NCBI GenBank assembly: GCA_955652655.1
Contig: CATPCK010000591.1
Coordinates: 1-7,807, forward strand
From: an uncultured Ktedonobacteraceae bacterium
GTDB taxonomy: Bacteria > Chloroflexota > Ktedonobacteria > Ktedonobacterales > Ktedonobacteraceae
Direction: 5' to 3'
Length of the DNA: 7,807 bases
Position numbers and translations under genes: made by a program. Below the pieces are notes generated by a model. The model did no database searches. It saw nothing but the letters and a program-made list of their open reading frames with translations, and was not told the DNA's origin. Below are positions 1-4,919 of the stretch, piece after piece; position 1 is the stretch's first letter; the number at the start of each line of letters is the position of its first letter.

Positions 1-193
1 CTATGTGCGCACCACGGATGTGACGGGAGCGATCAAGCTGCCGGAGGGAGTGGAGATGGTGATGCCAGGGGACAACATCGAGATGACGGTGGAGTTGATC
101 CAGCCGGTGGCTATGGAAGAGGGCGTGACCTTTGCCATCCGCGAGGGTGGGCGCACCGTTGGGGCTGGCATTTGCACCAAGGTCGAAAACTAA
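1..193 (+). CDS. tuf: Elongation factor Tu, C-terminal fragment (5' end outside window)
   Basis: EF-Tu is the GTPase that delivers aminoacyl-tRNA to the ribosomal A site. Only the last 63 codons are present, reading from base 2 to a TAA at 191-193. The peptide starts YVRTTDVTGAIKLPEG and contains EMVMPGDNIEMTVELI and FAIREGGRTVGAG, which are hallmark strings of the domain III beta-barrel that contacts tRNA and EF-Ts. The end, GICTKVEN, is at the usual EF-Tu terminus, so the 3' end is intact. The GTPase domain lies off the window. tuf directly before rpmG-secE-nusG is a common bacterial order. The family assignment is essentially certain from the conserved strings; only the N-terminal part cannot be judged. 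Confidence 0.97.
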   Translation, partial: YVRTTDVTGAIKLPEGVEMVMPGDNIEMTVELIQPVAMEEGVTFAIREGGRTVGAGICTKVEN

Positions 194-280
194 GTTTCGC
201 GAGGGTAATTTCGAGTTTCGCCCAAATCATGGTATGATATAAGCGAAACTCGAAATCCAGGTTTAAAGACGAAACTCGAA
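193..280. repeat. Cluster of TTCGAGTTTCG repeats, inverted and direct, between tuf and rpmG
   Basis: The 11-mer TTCGAGTTTCG lies at 210-220, and its reverse complement CGAAACTCGAA lies at 244-254 and again at 270-280. The first two copies extend to a perfect 14-bp inverted repeat (208-221 with 243-256) around a 21-base loop. A partial copy, AGTTTCGC, at 193-200 overlaps the tuf stop codon and lies exactly 21 bases before the same octamer at 214-221. An extended -10 promoter sits in the loop, and the last copy abuts the rpmG Shine-Dalgarno. The layout could be an operator array for a DNA-binding regulator. It could also be an RNA switch in which 210-220 pairs with either downstream copy. No T-run follows, so it does not look like a standard terminator. 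The repeats are certain; their function is inferred. Confidence 0.75.
230..238 (+). promoter_or_regulatory. Candidate extended -10 promoter for rpmG-secE-nusG
   Basis: TG at 230-231, one base, then TATGAT at 233-238 matches the extended -10 form (TGnTATnnT). No good -35 is found 16-18 bases upstream; that stretch is occupied by a repeat copy, TTCGAG/TTTCGA. Transcription would start near 245, inside the second repeat copy, leaving a leader of roughly 48 bases before rpmG. The position between inverted repeats fits a repressible promoter, but this is inference from motifs alone. Confidence 0.4.
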
Positions 281-292
281 TGGAGAATTGGC

Positions 293-463
293 ATGGCCAG
301 TAAAGGTAAAGAGAATCGGATAGTTACAACACTGGCTTGCACGGTTTGCAAGCACAGGAACTATACCACTTCAAAGAACAAAAAGAACAATCCAGATCGG
401 CTTGAATTGAGAAAGTTTTGTACTACCTGTCGCGTGCATACTGCTCACCGCGAGACCAAGTAG
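293..463 (+). CDS. rpmG: 50S ribosomal protein L33, zinc-binding type
   Basis: L33 is a small protein of the large ribosomal subunit near the E site. The 56-residue product MASKGKENRIVTTLACTVCK... has the normal family length. It carries two CxxC pairs, C16/C19 (CTVC) and C43/C46 (CTTC), so it is the zinc-coordinating 'C+' form rather than the zinc-free paralogue used under zinc starvation in some bacteria. The ATG at 293 follows GGAGAA at 282-287 with a gap of 5 bases, and the gene ends at TAG 461-463. The conserved C-terminal block RKFCTTCRVHTAHRETK is intact. It sits 39 bases before secE. tRNA-Trp is often found between these two genes in other bacteria but is absent here. Confidence 0.95.
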   Translation: MASKGKENRIVTTLACTVCKHRNYTTSKNKKNNPDRLELRKFCTTCRVHTAHRETK

Positions 464-502
464 ATAGTAGGGTACGGTCACTACGATCGAGAAAGGTTGA
501 AC

Positions 503-1018
503 GTGGCAAACAAAATGGCCGACAAAAAGAAAAACGCCAGTCGGAGCGCTACGCGTAGCCAGAAACAGAGACAGGACCAGATGGTCGAGCCAAAAACGCG
601 TAGCGACGAAAACGCCAGTCGGAGCGCTACGCGTGGCCAGAAGCAGGACCAGATGGTCGAGCCAAAAACGCGCAGCGACGAAAAAGAGCCAGTCAAGAAC
701 GCCAAAGCAGTAGTACGCACGCGAGACGAGCGTAAAGCGCAAGAGAGCAAAACTGTGAGACGTGATAGCAGGGGTCCTACTCCTTCGAAAGGCCCTGCAA
801 AGTGGCAAGTTCGACTGCGCGGTAACCGCTATATCCGTTTTATACTTGACGCCTATTACGAGCTGCGCCATAAGGTGACATGGCCTACCTTTAATGAGGC
901 TCGCAACATGACCATTGTGGTGCTCTTGCTTTCAGCCGCAGTTGGTGTAGTATTGGGTGTGGTAGACTATGGCTTGCAAAGCCTCTATGTTCTGCTTGTC
1001 CATCTTGGCGGTAAATAG
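503..1018 (+). CDS. secE: Preprotein translocase subunit SecE with long repetitive N-terminal extension
   Basis: SecE clamps SecY in the Sec protein-export channel of the inner membrane. Recognition rests on the C-terminal part: the amphipathic helix RFILDAYYELRHKVTWPTFNEARN, with the hallmark W127-P128-T129, followed by one membrane helix at about 137-165. The product is 171 residues, against about 60-75 in most single-helix SecE proteins. The first 100 or so residues are charged and low-complexity (K, R, Q, E, D) and contain a tandem duplication of 26 and 24 residues. The GTG at 503 is chosen because GAGAAAGG at 489-496 lies 6 bases before it. TTG at 497 abuts that site and is too close, and ATG at 515 is too far. 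It lies between rpmG and nusG as expected, and nusG starts about 32 bases after its stop. Confidence 0.93.
   Translation: MANKMADKKKNASRSATRSQKQRQDQMVEPKTRSDENASRSATRGQKQDQMVEPKTRSDEKEPVKNAKAVVRTRDERKAQESKTVRRDSRGPTPSKGPAKWQVRLRGNRYIRFILDAYYELRHKVTWPTFNEARNMTIVVLLLSAAVGVVLGVVDYGLQSLYVLLVHLGGK
533..682 (+). repeat. In-frame tandem duplication inside secE (78 + 72 bp)
   Basis: Copy 1 spans 533-610 and copy 2 spans 611-682, directly adjacent. They encode NASRSATRSQKQ... and NASRSATRGQKQ..., each ending in DQMVEPKTRSDE. I count about three substitutions plus one 6-base indel, so the reading frame is kept. The high nucleotide identity points to a recent duplication by slippage or unequal recombination. 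Copy 1 contains the perfect 12-base palindrome GCTACGCGTAGC at 548-559, which copy 2 has lost through one change. Confidence 0.95.
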
Positions 1019-1038
1019 TAGCGTGGCCCACAAGCATG

Positions 1039-1043
1039 AAGGA
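1039..1043 (+). promoter_or_regulatory. Shine-Dalgarno AAGGA that decides the nusG start
   Basis: AAGGA at 1039-1043 lies 7 bases before the in-frame GTG at 1051. The upstream in-frame ATG at 1036 has no purine-rich site before it; the preceding bases are GTGGCCCACAAGC. The site therefore favours the GTG start. The ATG start would only add five residues (MKENI). Confidence 0.6.
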
Positions 1044-1050
1044 AAACATC

Positions 1051-1662
1051 GTGGTTACTGAGCATACCCAAAATAGTGGTTCAAATGTACCACCGGGCAA
1101 TCCCCCGCAGAATCCAGATTCTGTGGCGAGCGAGCAGCGGGCCTGGTATGCGATCCACACGTACTCAGGCTATGAAAACAAAGTGAAAAGTCACCTCGAA
1201 GCGCGCATTGCGTCGATGGATATGCGTAACAAAATCTTTCGGGTCATCGTGCCGATGGAAGAAGAGGTGGAGATTAAACAAGGTCAGCGACGCACTGTGC
1301 AACGCAAAGTCTTCCCCGGCTATGTGCTGGTGGAGATGATTATGAGCGATGAAGCCTGGTATGTTGTGCGCAATACGCCAGGTGTCACAAGCTTTGTTGG
1401 CTCTGGTACACGTCCTGTTCCTTTGCAAGAACACGAGATCAAAAGTATTCTCAAGCAGGTAACAAAAGAGACGGATAAGCCCAAGGCTAAAATTAGTTTC
1501 TCTAAAGGCCAGAGTGTGCGCGTCATCGATGGCCCGTTCACTGAATTTATTGGTACGGTCAGTGATATTAATATGGATCGCAACAAAGTGACTGTACTCG
1601 TTTCATTTTTCGGCCGCGAGACACCGGTGGTACTGGATTTCCTCCAGGTCGAGAAAATCTAA
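1051..1662 (+). CDS. nusG: Transcription termination/antitermination protein NusG
   Basis: NusG binds the RNA polymerase clamp and links it to Rho or to ribosomal protein S10. From the GTG at 1051 the product has 203 residues; the alternative ATG at 1036 gives 208. After a Pro/Asn/Ser-rich N-terminal segment of about 30 residues, the NGN domain begins at RAWYAIHTYSGYENKVKSHL and continues through the hallmark KVFPGYVLVEM and NTPGVTSFVG. A linker rich in Lys follows. The C-terminal KOW domain, about residues 150-203, contains GQSVRVIDGPFTEFIGTV and ends FFGRETPVVLDFLQVEKI. Both domains are complete and in the usual order, so it should be functional. Its place between secE and rplK is the conserved bacterial order, consistent with cotranscription. 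Confidence 0.95.
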   Translation: MVTEHTQNSGSNVPPGNPPQNPDSVASEQRAWYAIHTYSGYENKVKSHLEARIASMDMRNKIFRVIVPMEEEVEIKQGQRRTVQRKVFPGYVLVEMIMSDEAWYVVRNTPGVTSFVGSGTRPVPLQEHEIKSILKQVTKETDKPKAKISFSKGQSVRVIDGPFTEFIGTVSDINMDRNKVTVLVSFFGRETPVVLDFLQVEKI

Positions 1663-1699
1663 CCAACACATGAACGTATTCTGAGGAGTTTGAAACAAC

Positions 1700-2122
1700 A
1701 TGGCGAAACGTGTCAAGGCTGTAGTGAGGCTACAGATTCCAGCAGGGAAGGCCAACCCGGCTCCCCCCATTGGTACTGCGCTGGGACCTCAGGGCGTCAA
1801 TATTATGGCGTTCTGTAAGGAATATAATGCGCGTACACAGGACCAGGTGGGCACGGTCATTCCCGCTGAAATAACGATCTATGAGGATCGCTCTTTCACA
1901 TTTATTACGAAAACACCGCCTGTGCCTGATCTGTTGAAAAAGGCGGCGGGAGTTGAAAAAGGGGCTGCTACCCCTAACAAGACGAAGGTCGGCTCGATCA
2001 GTCGCGACCAGCTGCGCGAGATCGCCGAGATCAAGTTGAAAGATCTCAATGTGATTGACATTGAGGGTGCTGAGCGCATGGTTGAAGGCACAGCACAAAG
2101 TATGGGTATTAGCATTAGTTAA
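1700..2122 (+). CDS. rplK: 50S ribosomal protein L11
   Basis: L11 binds the GTPase-associated centre of 23S rRNA at the base of the stalk and is the target region of thiostrepton. The 140-residue product has the family length. The N-terminal domain shows RLQIPAGKANPAPPIGTALGPQGVNIMAFCKEYN, the proline-rich thiostrepton-facing signature. The C-terminal rRNA-binding domain shows TKVGSISRDQLREIAEIKLKDLN followed by IEGAERMVEGTAQSMGI. The ATG at 1700 follows GAGGAG at 1683-1688 with a gap of 11 bases, a long spacing also seen at rplA and rplJ in this window. It starts 37 bases after nusG, in the standard nusG-rplK-rplA order. Confidence 0.97.
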   Translation: MAKRVKAVVRLQIPAGKANPAPPIGTALGPQGVNIMAFCKEYNARTQDQVGTVIPAEITIYEDRSFTFITKTPPVPDLLKKAAGVEKGAATPNKTKVGSISRDQLREIAEIKLKDLNVIDIEGAERMVEGTAQSMGISIS

Positions 2123-2173
2123 GGATTGCCCGAAGTCACTGCGGTATCCTGCCACAAGGAGGGCGTTAAGATT

Positions 2174-2878
2174 ATGTCAAAGCATGGCAAAAAGTATCTG
2201 GAAGCACAGAAGCTTGTAGAAGACGATAAACTCTATCAGCCTCAAGAAGCTGTTTCACTCCTCAAGAAGATTAATTACGTAAAATTTGATCCTACTGTTG
2301 AAGTTCATATGAAGCTCGGCGTTGATCCTCGCCACGCTGACCAGATGGTGCGTGGAGTAGCGATGCTGCCCGCCGGCACCGGTAAAGAGGTGAAGGTGCT
2401 GGTTTTCGCCCAGGGCGAGAAAGCCAACGAGGCAGAGGCGGCTGGAGCGGATTTTGTCGGTCTTGATGACCTGATCAAGCAGATCGAAGGCGACTGGCTC
2501 GGTTTCGACGTCGCCATAGCAACACCCGATGTGATGGGTAAAGTTGGTAGGCTTGGTAAGAAGCTCGGCCCACGCGGCTTGATGCCCAGCCCCAAAGCCG
2601 GGACGATCACGTTTGACCTGGCCAGAACCATCCAGGATGTGAAGGCTGGCCGCGTTGAGTTTAAAGTCGATAAGACGGCACTCCTGCATATTCCAGCAGG
2701 GAAACTCTCATTTAGCGAAGAGGCATTGATGGCGAATCTGACTTCTGTCATTGATGCCGTGGTACGTGCCAGGCCATCTGGCTCAAAAGGCACGTACGTC
2801 AAGAGCGTCGTGCTATCATCAACAATGTCTCCCAGCGTTCGGCTGGATGTGGCGGAGGCAACCGCCCTGAAACCCTAA
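2174..2878 (+). CDS. rplA: 50S ribosomal protein L1
   Basis: L1 forms the mobile L1 stalk that helps release E-site tRNA. In many bacteria it also represses its own L11-L1 mRNA. The ATG at 2174 is chosen because AAGGAGG at 2156-2162 lies 11 bases upstream and because the product then begins MSKHGKKYLEAQKLV, a typical L1 N-terminus. An open frame extends 5' to a TTG at 2126 but would add 16 unrelated residues. The product is 234 residues, normal for the family. Signature strings are KFDPTVEVHMKLGVDPRHADQ, the loop VRGVAMLPAGTGK, and LGKKLGPRGLMPSPKAGTI. It is the last gene before the L10 leader. Confidence 0.97.
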   Translation: MSKHGKKYLEAQKLVEDDKLYQPQEAVSLLKKINYVKFDPTVEVHMKLGVDPRHADQMVRGVAMLPAGTGKEVKVLVFAQGEKANEAEAAGADFVGLDDLIKQIEGDWLGFDVAIATPDVMGKVGRLGKKLGPRGLMPSPKAGTITFDLARTIQDVKAGRVEFKVDKTALLHIPAGKLSFSEEALMANLTSVIDAVVRARPSGSKGTYVKSVVLSSTMSPSVRLDVAEATALKP

Positions 2879-2894
2879 TCTCATATAGAATAAT

Positions 2895-3070
2895 GAAGCA
2901 ACCGAAGACAGCAAGTATGCCACCTGGCATGTAAATGACAATAACCATGTCAGCTTGCCGAGGAAATGTATAAGCAATCTACCTGGCAACATCTCGATGA
3001 GTCACGCGTTGCCTGCTAGAACATATACTACATACCCATAGCCTTCGGAAAATCACCGAAGGCTTTTTTT
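2895..3070 (+). promoter_or_regulatory. Ribosomal protein L10 leader RNA (L10-L12 autoregulation) with attenuator
   Basis: This is the untranslated region before rplJ. CCGAAGACAGCAAG at 2902-2915 and CTTGCCGAGG at 2954-2963 match what I recall of the L10 leader core (an AGACAGnAGG strand opposite a CCnnCCGAGG strand), the kink-turn element bound by the L10-L12 complex. GCAAG (2911-2915) pairs with CTTGC (2954-2958). Inside lies a small hairpin, ATGCC/GGCAT (2917-2921 with 2926-2930), and a further stem, GGCAAC/GTTGCC, joins 2985-2990 to 3008-3013. CCGAAG (2902-2907) can also pair with CTTCGG (3043-3048), the 5' half of the terminator. This gives a plausible antiterminator that L10 binding would block. 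The pairing is seen in the sequence; the mechanism is inferred from the family. Confidence 0.85.
3040..3070 (+). terminator. Intrinsic terminator/attenuator before rplJ
   Basis: AGCCTTCGG at 3040-3048 pairs perfectly with CCGAAGGCT at 3056-3064 across a 7-base loop, and seven T residues follow (3064-3070). This is the only textbook Rho-independent terminator in the window. Its place between the L10 binding core and rplJ indicates an attenuator rather than a plain operon end. Read-through is required for stalk protein synthesis unless a promoter that I do not see lies in 3071-3138. Confidence 0.92.
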
Positions 3071-3088
3071 ATGGTATTCGACTCGCGC

Positions 3089-3147
3089 CTCCTTCATAGT
3101 ACAAGAGGCCCGCTACATCGAGTCCCTACAAATTTCCAGGAAAGGAG
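3089..3147 (+). promoter_or_regulatory. Possible anti-Shine-Dalgarno pairing before rplJ
   Basis: CTCCTT at 3089-3094 is complementary to AAGGAG at 3142-3147, the rplJ ribosome binding site. The overlapping GCCTC at 3087-3091 can instead pair with GAGGC at 3105-3109. The two foldings exclude each other, so the stretch downstream of the attenuator could add translational control. A purine-rich site pairing with a pyrimidine run can occur by chance, hence low confidence. Confidence 0.35.
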
Positions 3148-3158
3148 AGAATGCGTAG

Positions 3159-3698
3159 ATGCCAACACAGGCAAAGGCAGAAAAGATCGATGAACTGACA
3201 GAAAAACTGAGCCGGGCAACAATAACGATCCTGGTACAGACGCAGGGCTTGAACGTCAAAGACATGACCGAGTTACGCAATAAAATGCGTACCGCCAAGC
3301 TAGAGTTCCAGGTCGCCAAAAATACCCTCTTGCGTATCGCGACTGAGCGCAATAACATGACCGAGGTGGACAAAAATATCTTCAACGGTCAAACCACTAT
3401 CGCGCTGAGCTACGATGATGAAGTGACTGCCGCCAAGGTAGTGACCGATTATACCCATACATCAAAAATTGTCCTACTCAAGTCTGCTATTCTCGGTGGA
3501 CGCACATTAACCGCCGATCAGGTCGAAGGCCTGGCAAAGATACCCGGCGGCAAGAACTACGCGAAGGCTCAATTCGTAGGCGTAATTCAGGGGCCCATGG
3601 CCACTACTTATAGTCTGCTTACTGCGCCATTGCGCGACCTATGTTACGTACTGCAAGCACATGCCGAACAACTTAACGGCGGAGCTATCACAGAATAA
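3159..3698 (+). CDS. rplJ: 50S ribosomal protein L10 (stalk base)
   Basis: L10 anchors the L7/L12 dimers to the ribosome and, as the L10-L12 complex, represses its own mRNA. The product has 179 residues, close to the family norm. It starts MPTQAKAEKIDELTEKLSRA, the typical first helix, followed by LVQTQGLNVKDMTELRNKMR and the FQVAKNTLLRIA block. The long C-terminal helix, from about residue 148, TYSLLTAPLRDLCYVLQAHAEQ, is the L12-docking region. The ATG at 3159 lies 11 bases after AAAGGAG (3141-3147). The ATG at 3151 is out of frame and only 3 bases from the site. rplL follows after 18 bases. Control is likely by the leader at 2895-3070. Confidence 0.96.
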   Translation: MPTQAKAEKIDELTEKLSRATITILVQTQGLNVKDMTELRNKMRTAKLEFQVAKNTLLRIATERNNMTEVDKNIFNGQTTIALSYDDEVTAAKVVTDYTHTSKIVLLKSAILGGRTLTADQVEGLAKIPGGKNYAKAQFVGVIQGPMATTYSLLTAPLRDLCYVLQAHAEQLNGGAITE

Positions 3699-3716
3699 TT
3701 CTAGGAGGAACACACA

Positions 3717-4103
3717 ATGTCCGTAGATTCCATCATTGCCGAAATTGAACAGCTTAACGTATTAGACCTGGTGCAATTGACTAAGGCCCTGCAAGAGAAG
3801 TGGGGAGTAAGCGCGGCCCCTGTCGCCGCTGCCGCAGGTCCCGCTGCCGCCGCCCCAGAGGCAGCGCCCGCCGCCGCTCCTGTCGAGGAACAGACTGAGT
3901 TTGACGCCGTTCTGTCAGAGGTTGGCCCCAACAAGATCAACGTCATCAAAGTTGTACGCGAACTGACCGGCCTGGGCCTGAAAGAGGCAAAGGCTGTGGT
4001 TGATGAGGCTCCAAAGCCCATTAAAGAAGGCGTCTCTAGAGAAGAGGCTGAAAAGGTCGCGGAAAAGATGGCCGAGGTCGGTGCAAAAGTCACCATTAAG
4101 TAA
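3717..4103 (+). CDS. rplL: 50S ribosomal protein L7/L12
   Basis: L7/L12 is the multicopy stalk protein that recruits translational GTPases such as EF-Tu and EF-G. The 128-residue product shows the full architecture. The N-terminal dimerisation and L10-binding helices span about 1-30 (SVDSIIAEIEQLNVLDLVQL). An Ala/Pro-rich hinge spans about 32-57. The C-terminal factor-binding domain contains FDAVLSEVGPNKINVIKVVRE and LGLKEAKAVVDEAPKPIKEG and ends AEKMAEVGAKVTIK. The ATG at 3717 follows AGGAGG at 3703-3708 with a gap of 8 bases. This is the tightest match to the consensus in the cluster, consistent with the need for several L12 copies per ribosome. A long hairpin starts at its stop codon. The usual next genes, rpoB and rpoC, are missing. 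Confidence 0.97.
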   Translation: MSVDSIIAEIEQLNVLDLVQLTKALQEKWGVSAAPVAAAAGPAAAAPEAAPAAAPVEEQTEFDAVLSEVGPNKINVIKVVRELTGLGLKEAKAVVDEAPKPIKEGVSREEAEKVAEKMAEVGAKVTIK

Positions 4104-4156
4104 TAGTATCTGGGTATGCACAACTGGCAAGCCAGTTGTGCATACCCAGATACTAT
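4103..4156. terminator. Perfect 26-bp inverted repeat at the end of rplL (terminator-like, no U-tract)
   Basis: Bases 4103-4128 are the exact reverse complement of 4131-4156, with AA between them. The first base of the stem is the last base of the rplL TAA. As RNA this is a stem of about 25 bp with a CAAG tetraloop. No T-run follows on either strand, so it is not a canonical intrinsic terminator. It may stop transcription in both directions, protect the abundant rplL mRNA from 3' exonucleases, or both. The feet TAATAGT/ACTATCA resemble those of the hairpin after pnp. Confidence 0.7.
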
Positions 4157-4189
4157 CATCTATAGCATAAAAACAAATGGAGCAATCCA

Positions 4190-4218
4190 TTGCGCCACAA
4201 CATGGCAAGTGTTATAAT
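4190..4218 (+). promoter_or_regulatory. Promoter of rpsO, extended -10
   Basis: A perfect TATAAT at 4213-4218 is preceded by TG at 4210-4211 (extended -10). TTGCGC at 4190-4195 lies upstream with a 17-base spacer. The start of transcription would be near 4225, giving a leader of about 48 bases with AGGAGGTG at 4255-4262. This separates rpsO from the rplJ-rplL unit, whose hairpin ends 33 bases before the -35. Confidence 0.75.
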
Positions 4219-4272
4219 CAAACGGTGTGATTTTCTTTTCCCATCTTCACGTTTAGGAGGTGAACAACAAGC

Positions 4273-4542
4273 GTGGCATTGACATACGAAGGAAAAGCGG
4301 AGGTTATCGAAGATTCCCGCATACATGAAACAGACACAGGTTCGCCAGAAGTGCAGGTGTCGATCCTGACCTGGCGTATCAATCACTTAACCGAACATCT
4401 CAAAGTCCATAAGCACGATTTGCACTCTCGTCGGGGCTTGCTGATGTTGGTTGGTCAGCGCAGGCGATTGCTTGCATATATTGCCAAAAAAAGTCCCAGC
4501 CGCTACCGCGCACTGATCGCAAAGCTTGGCTTGCGTCACTAG
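4273..4542 (+). CDS. rpsO: 30S ribosomal protein S15
   Basis: S15 is a primary 16S rRNA-binding protein that nucleates the platform of the small subunit. The product has 89 residues, exactly the usual length. It carries the signature run HETDTGSPEVQVSILTWRINHLTEHLKVHKHD and then SRRGLLMLVGQRRRLLAYI, with a basic C-terminus ALIAKLGLRH. The start is GTG at 4273, 10 bases after the strong site AGGAGGTG (4255-4262); no better in-frame ATG exists. It has its own promoter and is followed, after a 377-base spacer, by pnp, the widely conserved rpsO-pnp order. Confidence 0.96.
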   Translation: MALTYEGKAEVIEDSRIHETDTGSPEVQVSILTWRINHLTEHLKVHKHDLHSRRGLLMLVGQRRRLLAYIAKKSPSRYRALIAKLGLRH

Positions 4543-4565
4543 TCAGTCAGAAGGTTGTGGTGGAT

Positions 4566-4633
4566 GCGGTCGGCGCAATCCTGGCAAGCGCCGTAGTTAT
4601 GATGAGAAATTTCACCATTATTGGCCCGACCGC
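4566..4633 (+). other. Alternative stems in the rpsO-pnp spacer
   Basis: GCGGTCGG at 4566-4573 is the exact reverse complement of CCGACCGC at 4626-4633. The overlapping CGGCGC at 4571-4576 can instead pair with GCGCCG at 4588-4593. A run of five T residues follows at 4641-4645, seven bases beyond the long stem, so weak termination of rpsO transcription or RNA processing is possible. In E. coli an RNase III-cleaved stem in the pnp leader mediates PNPase autocontrol. An equivalent here is a guess. Confidence 0.4.
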
Positions 4634-4643
4634 CGCTCCATTT

Positions 4644-4672
4644 TTGCCATCCACTCGACCGATACGTATATT
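4644..4672 (+). promoter_or_regulatory. Promoter of pnp within the rpsO-pnp spacer
   Basis: TTGCCA at 4644-4649 and TATATT at 4667-4672, separated by 17 bases, match the sigma-70 consensus at five of six positions each. Transcription would start near 4679 and leave a pnp leader of about 240 bases. No ORF in that leader is convincing. Just before the ribosome binding site a small stem can form between GGGC (4886-4889) and GCCC (4902-4905), which might modulate access. Confidence 0.65.
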
Positions 4673-4919
4673 GGACGAAGAGAAATAGAAACAAGCGAAC
4701 GAACACAAACAGCAGATAGCACACGACCCCCACACTATCTGATGAACGACAGAAACACTCACGTAACCGCAACCAGGTAGGATGAAGAAAAACACGAATG
4801 TTATTACGCCCAGGCAGAGCACCCGCAGTTGACTGAATGCGCTGGGTAGGTTTGAAGAAATTACGTAATGTATGGGGTGCTGTAGGGGCCTGATTCATCA
4901 CGCCCTAGTCGGAGGAAAT

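Noticed and set aside
208..256. Intrinsic terminator for tuf
   Set aside because: The 14-bp stem has a 21-base loop, is AT-rich at its outer end and is not followed by a T-run. The third motif copy also speaks for a regulatory repeat.
371..871. Antisense frame of 166 codons across rpmG and secE
   Set aside because: It runs opposite two recognised genes. Its internal repeats mirror the secE duplication, and it has no start context.
2126..2173. Extended N-terminus for L1 from TTG 2126
   Set aside because: The added residues are not L1-like, and a strong AAGGAGG lies inside the extension, correctly placed for the ATG at 2174.
4526..4780. 84-codon + strand frame overlapping the end of rpsO
   Set aside because: It has a TTG start inside rpsO, no Shine-Dalgarno and low-complexity unrelated residues, and it covers a promoter and stems. 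Treated as noncoding spacer.
4829..4857. pnp promoter beginning with TTGACT at 4829
   Set aside because: The -35 is good, but no acceptable -10 lies 16-19 bases downstream (TTGAAG, TGAAGA).
4539..4901. 120-codon minus strand frame in the rpsO-pnp spacer
   Set aside because: No ribosome binding site and no recognisable family; the Phe/Val-rich composition is what antisense of an A/C-rich leader would give.
4872..4919. Extended N-terminus for PNPase
   Set aside because: The family N-terminus begins at the ATG at 4920, which has GGAGG directly upstream.
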